Origin: Anisus vortex
Taxonomy: Eukaryota > Mollusca > Gastropoda > Planorbidae
Reading direction: 5' to 3'
Length of the DNA stretch: 64,000 nucleotides
Assembly (NCBI GenBank): GCA_949126835.1
Contig: OX421501.1
Location: forward strand, 5,278,499 to 5,342,498
The translations under genes were made by a program, and so were the position numbers. A model generated the notes under the pieces. That model was not told where the DNA came from. It did not search any database and saw nothing but the letters and a program-made list of their open reading frames with translations. This document shows positions 22,880 to 33,157 of the stretch, piece after piece (position 1 is the stretch's first letter; each line of letters starts with the position of its first letter).

Positions 22880-23164
22880 AGACTATACTATGAATATTGG
22901 CTTGCTCTATTTTTAGAGCTTATATGTTGTTTTTCCGGTGCGCATCCAATAACAATGTCTTAAATGACTTCTACGCTTCTACGTCTGCCTAAAAGTTTCC
23001 GCTGTAAACCACTTTTGATTTTAATTTTTCATTGAGAAAATCATAGCGATAAAATGAATCGGAAGTTTACAATACAACAGGGAATCGGGAATTCCGAAAA
23101 GAAGTCATTCGAGTCATCAAATAGCAGAAATATTGAAGAAAGCGATCCATCTTATTATAATATT
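22880..23164. mobile_element. MITE-A copy
   Basis: Inverted ends AGACTATACTATGAATATTG (diverged) and AAGCGATCCATCTTATTATA. The interior TTTTTAGAGCTTATATGTTG is shared with 46521 and 24932. Confidence 0.75.
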
Positions 23165-23329
23165 TGAACTAACCAATTATTACAAACATTAGAAAATTGT
23201 CTGCTCACAGCCAAAAAATAATCCTATATGGTTAAAACTCATGCCCCTTGACACATATACAATCTCTCTATCAATCAGACTAACTCTATTTTCAACTTTA
23301 TAGTCTCTGTTACTCTGTTAAACTCGGCG

Positions 23330-23760
23330 TTAAGCTTTAAATTGTCAGTTAAACTGTCAAACAGTTAATATGTCATAATCCTTTTTAAACTGCATATTTT
23401 TTGTTTCACTAATTCTGTCAGTTAAATTCTTGGCTAAAAAGTAAAAATCGGTATTATAAAAAATAACAAACTGATTCTCTCTGTTAAACTTTCGAACTAT
23501 ATGTTAAACTGTCAAACTCTTTTTAAATTATCAAGCTCTCAGTTAAACTCGAAAATTCTATGTTAAACTGCCAAACTCTCTGTTACACTGTCAAATTATC
23601 TGTTCAAGTGTCAAATTCTCTGTTAAACTCATAAACACTCTCTTAAACTCTCAAATTCATTCTCTGTTAAACTCACAAACCCTATATTAACTTGTCAAGC
23701 TCTGTTAAACTCTCAAACTCTTTGTTAAACTCTCAAACTGTCTGCTACATTTTCTACTCA
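23330..23760. repeat. Degenerate minisatellite, ~17-18-bp unit
   Basis: Many imperfect tandem copies of a unit near TCTGTTAAACTCTCAAAC. Unit length and sequence vary. No ORF. Confidence 0.8.
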
Positions 23761-24172
23761 TCGTCGCACCATGTTTATTCAAATTTGAATAACCAACATA
23801 CATTCCATTATATTATTATTTCGCCCACACATTTCTAACCCAAACTGTTCTACTTTGAACACCTACATATGTAGCTTGTCACATTCTTTATGCGTCGACA
23901 GACAGACAAACATACCTACGCATTGAGTCACTGCTATCGTCAATACCACGTGTTACAGTCTGGTCTAACTAAACACTGCCCTACTGCCCAAAAGTTATTT
24001 AAAATTACAAAGTTACATAAAGTTTAAATCAAGCATATAATATATGTTCTTATAAACAGAAAATATATAAAATTACACTTAAAAAAGAAACATATAAAAA
24101 TAATATTTGTATGGCGCTGCCAAGAAACATAATGTAAACTCAGAGCGCATTTAATAACATACAACCATAGGC
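23761..24172. other. Nothing recognised
   Basis: AT-rich with no supportable gene. Confidence 0.4.
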
Positions 24173-25211
24173 TATAATGTACATGGACCGCTTGCTTTAG
24201 TTTTTTTTTTGGTATTATCTTCTTTTTTTTAGCAATTCCCGATTCTAAATGAAGTAATTGCTATACAAGTTCCGTTTTATTAAATCGCATTTTTTTTCGA
24301 CTTTAAATGAATACTTGTAGGCCTATGGACAAGTCTTAATGAGGCGTGAACTTTTGAACCCTAATGTTCGTAAACGTCCTGTTCTATTTTTAAACTAATA
24401 ACAAAAAAAAAGCATGCTTTTGCTGGTGTTTGACAATTGATTTCAACGTCGACGGCCAGTTCTAGTCTTTTAGAATTATACAAAGGATACAATATTAGTT
24501 ATGAGGAATCCGTTTTTAACATCAAAAATGAACAGGCGATTATTAATACTCAAGTGTTAGTCGCGTGACGTTAAATTTTTATTTGTTTACAAAATAAATG
24601 AGCCAAGAGTTGCGTTTTCTTGGTAATTGAAAAACAAAATGCGTAAATTCATAAAAACAAATAACAAAAATTCTTTTGCATTAAGCAATAAGTTTGATAT
24701 TTTGAAAAGGTGATTATTCCCTTCTGACTTTCACAATACATTGTTTTGCTTTGTAAACATCTATTGGAAATGAAATAAATTTTAATCCCCAACAAATTTG
24801 AGTACAACCAGTAAAGTAGCACGCAGACATTGTTTCGAATAAAATGATCGAATAAGAACGGAAATGTTTTTGCACGTGACCTTTTATGCATGCATACACG
24901 TTAAGACTTGTCCATTAATCCTATTCACATTGACTATAATAAGATGGACCGCCTGCTCTATTTTTAGACCTTATATTCTTTTTCCGTGCGCACACAACAC
25001 TGATCTATAAATGTTTCCGCTCTGTACAACTTTCGATTTTATTTTTTCATTGAGAAAATCATAGCGATTAAATAAAACGGAACGTGTATATCAATAGCTT
25101 TATTTCCTGTATAGCAATTACGTTTTTTAGAATCGGGAATTCCGAACATCAGTGTTTCAAGTCATCATATAGCAGAAATACTAAAGCAAGGGGTCCATGT
25201 ATATTATAGTC
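24173..25211. mobile_element. MITE-A fragment, Element C, then full MITE-A
   Basis: 24173-24310 is one end of a MITE-A (TATAATGTACATGGACCGCT). 24326-24914 is Element C (589 bp; TGGACAAGTCTTAA ... TTAAGACTTGTCCA). 24932-25211 is a full MITE-A (GACTATAATAAGATGGACCG ... GGTCCATGTATATTATAGTC). None of them codes for protein. Confidence 0.8.
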
Positions 25212-25492
25212 TATGATACAACTAACAACACGTATATAATCTCTAGGCTAAGAAATATAAAACTAATTAAAAAAATTATTTATATATATATTTTCCAAAA
25301 CTTCACAACAATAGTCTAGTACCCAATAAGTCAATACGACTAAAAGTAAAATATTTGCCAACAATCAAGTGCTTTAACTAGCTTATTGTTGATGTCTTTT
25401 TTTAAACATTTTAAATTTAAAACATCGAAAGAAAAACATAATACTTTATAAACCTACAAAATAGCAAAGGTTTGCTGAGAAGTTATTGCACC

Positions 25493-27006
25493 TAGAGACC
25501 AACCGAAACCAAATTTTAAGTTTCGGCCGAAAACGAAAACATACAAAATATTATACATTGACTTTCGGCCGAAACTGAAGCCGAAACCAAAAGTTTAACT
25601 ACAACTTCGGCCATAACCGAAAAAAAACATGAAAATGCGAAACAAATGATTTCAAAAGACCGCGCGTTTATGTGTAATATTAACTAGTTTATGACACTCT
25701 ATTTGAGTAAACCATTCTTTGGAGTGATTAAATAATCCGTTATTATTATCTTCAGTCTTCTACTTCACATTAGGGATGTTAATATCCTTTTTTTTTCTCA
25801 ACACCTATGTTCGGTTCTAAATAACCGATTTTTACCCATTTTCTGTTCCCCCTCTCCGCCCCCGGGCAAAGTAAATTATAGTTTGGAAAAGACAGATTTG
25901 CATTGATTATACAAAAAAATAATACGAAGGACCATTGACCATTGATCCTTAGAATGTGGTGAAATCTTTGTAAAAACAAAATAGTTGATTTTGGATTAGC
26001 AAAAGTCAAAAGCTGTAGTGTCATGAATTTAGACCATTATAATTATAGTATAAATCAGTGGATGTTACATCTATATGTTACACACATTAAAATAATATTT
26101 GTAAATATAAATAAAATTTCAGACACATCTATCTAGGGTTGATAGAGGTCCGGCTAGAAAATTAACCGTTTTTTAAAAGAACCTTACATGCTCTGCAAAA
26201 TAGTTTTTTTTAATTGCCCAAATTCCTTCTCAGTCTAAATTAAATAAAATGTTGGGTCAGTTTTACTAATATACAATAATAAAACTGAACTGAACTGATT
26301 GTGGATTGTGAAACACTAAAAATGTCATTCTGTTTATCTCTCTATGTCCTCCTTTTGAAGTTCAAGTATCTCGCACCTACGTCTATCGGTCTGTTTGTCT
26401 GTTCAGCATCAGTGTGGAAATTCCATTTTTGTTTGTTATCGAATACGTAGATCAAATGTCTGTACCGTCGACTATCGTTAATATCTGCATTATCTGTTGT
26501 ATGCGCTTGTATCGCAAATTCACAAGCAATATTCGGAATTAAAAAAAAAACAAAAAAAAAAAAAAACTATAAGTCGCCTCTGACAAACGAGTGTTTGCAA
26601 GGAATATAATGTTAAGGAATTGTTTTGTGCTAATCAAACAGGGTTTACAAATATTTCTTCAGATAAAAAGATAAATAAATCGTGGGACACTATTATGAAT
26701 GATTTCCTCCCGTAATCCAGTTTTCGTTTAACATCCCTAATTCACACAGATTAATTCAAAACAGTTTTAAGTAAATGTTTTAAGTAAGCTTAATAGATGC
26801 AACACTAGCGTAGCATTTTGAACTTTGAAAGTTAAAATAGATATTCGGCTGATGACCGAAAGTCTATGTCAGTTTCAGCCAAAACCGTAAACAAACCGAA
26901 AACTAACCTTTTGTATTCGGCCGAAACCGAATCTACGTCGAAAAATGTTTTTTGCCTATTTTCGGCGCCGAAACCTAAGTCGAAACCGAATATCGGTCGG
27001 TCTATA
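25493..27006. mobile_element. hAT-like element, 1,514 bp, perfect 8-bp TSD
   Basis: Begins TAGAGACCAACCG and ends CGGTCGGTCTATA, flanked by perfect ATTGCACC repeats (25485-25492 and 27007-27014). Subterminal TTCGGCCGAAA motifs are clustered at both ends. The interior matches 7035-12593 without its LINE and SINE, so this is close to the ancestral form. No transposase ORF. Confidence 0.93.
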
Positions 27007-27227
27007 ATTGCACCATACAGTTTTATCACAACTCTTTTTGGACATTCGCATATTTTAAATGCAATCAAACATATTACAATACTATAAGCTTTGTGTTTGC
27101 TTTTTGGCTAAAAGTGCTTCTGGAATGAGTCCTATATAATTTTGTTGCAGCCCAAATTGACGATCATAATAACTGCAAATAAGATAAATCAATATGAATG
27201 CAGAAAGCCTAGCATCCCACTAATATG

Positions 27228-27370
27228 TACCCGGTAAGCCATAATATGGCCCAAGGAGGCTACCTTCAATGACAAACTGTATGGTGGACTAGAGCAACTG
27301 ACAGCCACGGCGCAGTTCATTGCAGCTGTTGGACTTGTGTGAATCCTCCAAATCATAACTTTTGAGAAGA
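27228..27370 (+). pseudogene. LINE-N 3' end remnant
   Basis: GGAGGCTACCTTCAATGACA, then GGTGGACTAGAGCAACTGAC and GCGCAGTTCATTGCAGCTG, then TGA. This encodes the same C-terminus as the LINE-N ORF at 10329-11531 (ATFNDKLYGGLEQLTATAQF-like). It is a separate, highly 5'-truncated copy on the opposite strand. Confidence 0.85.
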
Positions 27371-27844
27371 AAAAAAAAGAAGATACTGATATGTACACTG
27401 AAGAAACCTATTGTTTGTAAGCTCAGTCCGTCTCCAATCTGTCACTGGAAGGCCCTTTTGGTTGCCAGCCCAGTCTGACAATAATCTGTTCTGTCCAATA
27501 ATCTTACGGTTGATCCAAAATGTCTAAATCAGAATCTGACTAAAGGAGTCGTGTTTACTTTAGACCACCCGTTGCCTTCTATGAGTGTACTCATTTCAAC
27601 GCTATGATATCGCTTATCAATACAGGAATAACAACTTCTTTCCTGATAGTCCTCTAAACAAATATGTTTCGCGTTAGGACTTATCGGCGTGCCGCGGGAT
27701 GGCTGGCGACCGAACAGGATCTTGGTGTGGCCCCCTCTTGTTCCGCCCCAGAGCATCGTCACGCCCTTGATTTAAGGCCATTTTTTTAAAGGCAATTATA
27801 GCATTTGTTTGTTTGTTTTAGATATAAATATGGTTTATCTTAAT
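27371..27844. other. No gene recognised
   Basis: Moderately GC-rich for this window (e.g. 27680-27765) but no frame could be matched to a family. Possibly decayed transposon. Confidence 0.35.
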
Positions 27845-28112
27845 TAGAGTTGCTAGGTCAGGGAAATATTATAAGAACTTTTGAATTTTTTGAGTGTTTA
27901 AAGACAGTTTCTCCCATCACAAGGTCATTTTGTACACAGGAGTTTGCAAATAACTCTGCGTATTCGATCGTTTCTCCAATGTCCAGTTCGTCGCATGCTG
28001 AGTTTCCTGTTTCGTTTGTTTGTCATCACTTTGGCATTAAAACCCCCCGGTGTCACCTTTATTTCCTTTCTTGATGACGAATCCAATATTTCCTGGAGTT
28101 GATGATAAAACA
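27845..28112 (-). pseudogene. LINE endonuclease-domain fragment (RTE-like)
   Basis: The minus-strand frame reads FYHQLQEILDSSSRKEIKVT, then GGFNAKV, then an ELF/CAQND-like stretch in shifted frames. This matches the apurinic endonuclease domain of RTE-type LINEs (the GDFNAKVG motif, family knowledge). The catalytic Asp of GDFNA is changed to Gly in this copy, and the frame is broken, so it is inactive. Confidence 0.75.
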
Positions 28113-28138
28113 TGGTCCTTAGTGTATTTTACAACTAG

Positions 28139-28700
28139 ATGTTTCGGTGCAAATGTAATACGAATATAAAACTAAAATGCTATCTCACATTAGTTATGCC
28201 TATAATAGAATATGCAGGATCTGTATGGGACCCATCAACTAAAGAAAACATAAAAAAATTAGAACAAATTCAAAAAAGAGCTGCAAGGTTTATAACTAGT
28301 GAATATTCCCAATTGACAAGAGTAACACCATTAGTCAAATCACTAAACCTAGAAACACTAGAAGACAAAAGGGCAAAGAGTAAAGTAGTAATAATACATA
28401 AGGCATTAAACTCTAATTTAGAAATACAACCCAATAACAATCTGTTGCAAAGCTCAGATAAATATAAAGACAAAAACACCTTCCTTGTCCCTTATGCGAG
28501 AACAAATGCATATAAGTACTCTTTCTTCCCGAGTGGCATTCGGGCATGGAATGGGTTGCCTGAACAAACCAGGAAAACCAATAATCTAACATCATTTAAA
28601 ACATTAATAAAAATGCAAGACTAGACTCGGACCACGGATGAGCGTAGGACGCAATAATCTTCTTTATAGAAGGAGCGTCTGTAATGTATAAGATAAGATG
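28139..28700 (+). mobile_element. LINE-S, RT C-terminal end and 3' UTR
   Basis: The frame 28139-28624 ends a non-LTR reverse transcriptase: LTLVMPIIEYAGSVWDPST, then [26 protein letters not shown], and the terminal FFPSGIRAWNGLPEQTRK. These are typical of the thumb and C-terminal region of CR1/Jockey-type ORF2 (family knowledge). The catalytic YADD box and endonuclease are absent, so the copy is 5'-truncated. The 3' UTR ends with GGAGCGTCTGTAATGTATAA and a (GATAA)-type tail. At least six other 3' fragments of the same family lie in this window (255, 12990, 17957, 37586, 41613, 61770). Confidence 0.88.
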
Positions 28701-29159
28701 ACATTGGATGATGGTCACTTTGTGAAACTTAGAATAAAATATTGCCTTCAGAATTCTTTCTTTTACTTGTTCCCACTATATTTGGCTTTTTATTGTTTGT
28801 TTTTTTCGTCATTTTGAGCGACACCACCATTTTTGTGGTCATATTATTTATAAGGTAGTCCTGAGTAGATTATGGTATGTCCACTACTTGTGTAACTTGC
28901 CCTGATGTAGTCCATATGACTTTATTCAGCTATAACATCATAACTTTTGTATATCTTCATTTTGGTTTTAAAGGTTGTTATCGCAGAGGTGGTAGTTGGG
29001 ATAAGCTCCCAATTCCTATAAAATGCTCCCATTGGCATGCGTCTCAAATAGCCTCTGACAACCAAGTCCAGCTCCTGGCCTTCCCGTGTGGCTTAGCTAC
29101 TAAGTTTGGCAAAACCGTTTCTATTGACAGGAGAAGGGGCATAGGCGTTCCACTGGCGC
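28701..29159. other. No gene; possible unclassified repeat
   Basis: The GC-richer block at 28975-29150 (GCTCCCATTGGCATGCGTCT, TCCAGCTCCTGGCCTTCCCG) may be a repeat, but no second copy occurs here. Confidence 0.3.
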
Positions 29160-30105
29160 CTCAAAACCATCTTCACTGACGACGCAGCCTTGACATCACA
29201 CACTGAAGACGGACTCCGGCAGGCTGTCACTTGCTTTTCCCATGCATGCAAGGAGTTCGGCCTGACTGTAAGCCTGAAAAAGACTAACGTTATGGCTCAG
29301 GGCACAGAGACCCCTTCAAACAATGTCATCGACGGACACACCTTCCACTATCTCGAGCTCGCAGTCCATCGAATCGGAGATCAATAGCAGGATCGCCAAG
29401 GCAGCCATAGTCATGGCCCAACTGAAACAGCAAGTGTGGGACAACTCCAGCATCACCGATAAGACCAGACTGCACGTCTACCACGTCCGTGTACTCAGCA
29501 CTATCCTGTATGGCTGAGAGTCATGGACCACCTACGCGAGGCATGAAAGGAAGCTCAACAGCTTACACATGAGATGCCTACGGCACATACTGCAGATCCA
29601 GTGGCAGGATAGGGTCTCCAATACAGAGGTGCTGGAGCGAGCCAACCTGAGCAGCCTTCATGCTGTGCTCATCGAGAAACGCCTTAGGTGGCTCAGACAT
29701 GTATGCAGGCCGCATTCGCAAAGACCTATTCTACGGAGAGCTGGTCGAAGGTGAAAGGAAGACAAGGCGCGTGAAACTGCGCTTCAAGGACCTATGCAAA
29801 AGGTATTTGATCCAGAGCTCCATCGACCTCGACACATGGGAATCTCAAGTTGCTGATTGACCAACCTGGAGGCTCGCAATTAGGCGTGGCACATCCTACG
29901 CATAAACTGGGCGTAATGAGACTGCCATTCAGAAAAGAATGAGGCGGGGCTAAATCAGCCATCCACCTTCAAATGCCTCAAGTGCGGCAGTGATTGCCAC
30001 TCCTGAGTTGGTCTACACAGCCATTTTCGGCGGTGCAGTTAGATACCTCACCCATAAAGCTATACCATCGTCTCTCGAGACGGACGGATGCCGACGATAT
30101 CTTCA
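29160..30105 (+). pseudogene. LINE ORF2 fragment, frameshifted
   Basis: Successive frames read FTDDAALTSHTEDGLRQAV (the RT Asp-Asp box), VSLKKTNVMAQG, SEINSRIAKAAIVMAQLKQQ, then ESWTTYARHERKLNSLHMRC after a stop, SNTEVLERANLSSLHAVL, RVKLRFKDLCKR, DLDTWESQVAD, and a degenerate KCGSDCHS knuckle. It is clearly an endonuclease/reverse-transcriptase LINE from the RT palm to the C-terminus. Several frameshifts and an in-frame TGA (29516-29518) break it. The higher GC content than its surroundings fits a relatively late arrival. Clade uncertain. Confidence 0.88.
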
Positions 30106-30437
30106 TTTCCATGGCCATCTGTGATGTTCTATCGGTTTTTGTAAAGTGTTCGAACGTCCCATCCCCATGTTCTGGTAATATACTTAAAATGTACACTAAA
30201 AGAACATAAAATATAAAGTCAACAACTATGTTAATTTGTTCACCTTGATTTATAGTCTGTGTTTGTTCAATAAATAGTAGTGACTGTTTAGAACTTTTAG
30301 TATATGACTGGACAGTCGAGGCCTAAACGTTCACTAAAGTTCCTTCTAGTGTACCAAGTAATTTGTTTTATATATTCATAAAGATTTTATGCCTGGTTGG
30401 ACGTAGTGCAAAGCAAACGAATACCTAGGTAATACCA
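30106..30437. other. Nothing recognised
   Basis: Possibly the 3' UTR of the LINE above (GACGGACGGATGCCGACGAT) at the start. The rest has no assignable feature. Confidence 0.35.
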
Positions 30438-31133
30438 TATATCTATATATATATATATAAAAAGACCGTGTTAGGCCCCCCCCCCCCCGAGGATCCCCAT
30501 TGGTCAATTTGAAAACACGTGTGTCACTGACCTATCTAGGCCTAGCCCTATATACCGTCTAATAATTTTTCACATCGGACATGTGTCTTCGATAGCTCAG
30601 TGGTAAACGTAAAAAATAAGTAAAGTACCCTTCGGACCAAAGTGATCATAGGGCTGGTGAAGCAGCGTTCACCAGTTTCTGTGGCCACGGCATACTAGGG
30701 GATGTGGGCCAGCACAATGCCCAGCCGCCTTTACTTTACCCCAACTAATGTCAGGTACCCATCAGAGCTGGGTAGACTCAGGGACACCCTCAATCTAAAC
30801 GTAGCGGACTTTAATACGGGTGACCCGGGTTCGATTATCCAGTTAGACTATACTTTTTTTTTTCGACAATTAATTTTTGAAACTTTTTAAAACAAAAGAC
30901 ATTGTAAATCTACAGGCAATTTAGAATTTGTTAAATAAAAATATTTGCCTTTTTTTTTACCCGATTACAATATTTATTTACTTTCCTAAAAGTATTCAGT
31001 AAAAAAATTATAATTTAAATATAAGATTTATAGCTTTCTTTTAACTTTTAAGTGTAGTTTATAAATTTGTTATCTGCACCTCAAACAGTCCTGTTTTTTT
31101 TTTCACCCGGGCAACGCCGGGCAATGTAGCTTG
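30438..31133 (+). mobile_element. Element E: (TA)n start, tRNA-like core, terminal GC hairpin
   Basis: Begins in a (TA)n tract, carries a tRNA-like segment (TCGATAGCTCAGTGGTAAACG ... GACCCGGGTTCGATTATCC), and ends with the hairpin CCCGGGCAACGCCGGG followed by CAATGTAGCTTGT. Related copies are at 40287-40785 and 59590-59705. The GC hairpin near the end recalls Helitrons, but the last bases (CTTGT) do not fit the usual CTRR, so the class is open. A SINE-A is inserted inside it. Confidence 0.6.
30612..30795 (-). mobile_element. SINE-A, 5'-truncated, with 8-bp TSD
   Basis: A 184-bp minus-strand SINE-A with exact flanking duplications TAAACGTA (30604-30611 and 30796-30803). It splits the tRNA-like core of Element E. 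Confidence 0.92.
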
Positions 31134-31176
31134 TATATATATATATATATAGAGAGAGAGATAGATAGATATAGAC

Positions 31177-32238
31177 CATAGGTTCTCAACGGGGGCAATA
31201 TCGCTCCCCGGGGGCAGTGAGAGGCTTTACGAGGGCGCTGACATTCCGGGGGGCGATTGAAGGGCAAGTGGGCGGTACAAATGTATCTGATATATTTTAA
31301 CACCTCAGCTATTTGAATCGATTACTTTTTGGATGAAATGTGAGGTAAATGCTGCTAAATATCTGATATTCCCCATCAGTATGCCTACATATTATTATAT
31401 TAATAAGAAATAGTAATCGCAGTGACATTGCGATGAAGTAGGGGTCTGTATTTGGCAAATATAGTGTGCGGCCGGCTGGTCTTATGGTTGGTTCACCGGA
31501 CTGTCGCCCTAACATCTGCTAATATTAGTGATATTTTTATATCAGATGTCCTTCATGTGTTATATGCCTTAATGCCGTCAAGGTGGAATTAGCACTATTG
31601 TTTAGCGGGTATAGATTAGTGGTAATCATACAAACTGGGTAGTTATTGTATTGCTTAAAAATACACATATAAATTAATTAGTCATATAATATTTAGATAA
31701 TTTTCAAGTATTTTTTACAGTTTAACCATTTTAAAATAATACATTTTAAGCCTTTTGTTTTTTCAAAAGAAAAAAAAACCAGAAATATTAGCTCAAATAA
31801 AACGGGCTAATTATCTCCCTTTAACAATTTTTTTTTTACATTTGATGCAATAGTGTTGCCGAACAAGTTCTGTTTTGTGATATAACAAATATTACTGATT
31901 ATTAGACCTAAGGCTTTTACATCCAAAATTGAAACAAAAATAGACAAATTGCTAGCAACACACCAGGCAAGCGATTCACATTAATATTGATTAATTTAAA
32001 CCTTTTGCTAAGACAATTTTTTTATCTATTAATTCTTACAATATGTTTCCTTTTCATGTCTTTTTAAAATAAAATCACACAAAAAGTCTAGTCCGCCTAA
32101 AAAAATTGCGGAAACTAAAGTCCAGAAGGGCGGAAAGGGGGGGGGGGAGTTGGCGCTAAAGAAAGTTGGGGGGGGGGGGCGGTGAGCGGAAAAAAATGTA
32201 AAAGGGGGCGGTGAGCCGAAAAAGGTTGAGAACCTATG
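31177..32238. mobile_element. hAT element, 1,062 bp (CATAGGTTCTCAAC TIR)
   Basis: Same termini as 13106-14316 but in the opposite orientation. The flanking 8-mers ATATAGAC / ATCTAGAT match at 6 of 8 positions. It sits in a GATA-type microsatellite (31140-31176 and 32239-32385). G- and C-rich subterminal blocks; no transposase. Confidence 0.88.
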
Positions 32239-32385
32239 ATCTAGATAAATATAGATCGATATATAGAGATGGATAGATTGATATAGATAAATATATATTG
32301 ATAGATATAGATATATCGATAGATATATAGATCTAAAGATAGGTAGATAGATACATAGATAGAGAGGGAGAAAGATAGAGAGCAT
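32239..32385. repeat. GATA/TAGA-type microsatellite
   Basis: An imperfect (GATA)n / (TAGA)n tract continuing the repeat on the other side of the hAT element. Frames through it give meaningless Tyr/Ile/Ser-rich ORFs. Confidence 0.85.
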
Positions 32386-32577
32386 GTATGTCTGTGTGCG
32401 TGTGTTGGGGTGTTAATGCTATGTGCGTTCACATTCTTTGCATATATTATTATGCTAACTAAGGCTACGTGTCAATTTTTTTCTAGTTTGACAGCTGTAT
32501 CGAATCGTCCATGGCTTCAAAAAATTTGCTAATTAAATAATCATACAGGTGTTGCATGTTTAATATTCTATTTCGTG

Positions 32578-32585
32578 TATATAAG
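32578..32585 (+). promoter_or_regulatory. TATA box of the knottin-type gene
   Basis: TATATAAG at 32578-32585. The sequence ~30-75 bp downstream forms a plausible non-coding first exon ending at 32652 before GTACGT. The acceptor TTTTACAG lies at 33050-33057, so exon 2 starts at 33058, 100 bp before the ATG. Start of transcription inferred near 32608. Confidence 0.55.
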
Positions 32586-33157
32586 AAGTCATCAAACTAT
32601 TGGGATTTTCAAACCATTCTACATTTTGACAAGTTTCAAGTCTTTGCAAAAGGTACGTCAGTTTCTGTATGTTTTTTTTTGTGTATTTAAGAAATGATCC
32701 ATCTATTACAGTTCCAATTATACTCTTCTTATTGACAACTTAATAAGTGTTTGTATAAGTTATATGTGTTTCAGCTTCTTATATTATTTTTTTTTCTTAT
32801 AGACTATGTCGCGAAGTGTAAAAATAAAACTTCATTCTTATGACAAATTTTTTTTTTACATGCTGGAAATGTGGTAGACATATATTTTCATATTTTAAAC
32901 TAACGACATAACTTCTATTCTAATTATATTATATATGTTCAATCTATTTGTTTAAATCACTTCTTATCTTCTGATACCTTTTGTTACCATTGATGATGTT
33001 CTAAAGAAAAAAACTTACTAAGCCTGAAATTTTGTATATACAATTTTAATTTTACAGATATTTTCCAAAAGTCAATGTTTCAAATCTTAGTAAAGCGTTT
33101 TCAATACTAACTTTACATCAACCTTTATTTAAAAGTAACATCTGATCTTCTTACAAT

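Noticed and set aside
32029..32432. Ser/Ile/Tyr-rich minus-strand ORFs
   Set aside because: They read through the GATA-type microsatellite and the hAT element end.
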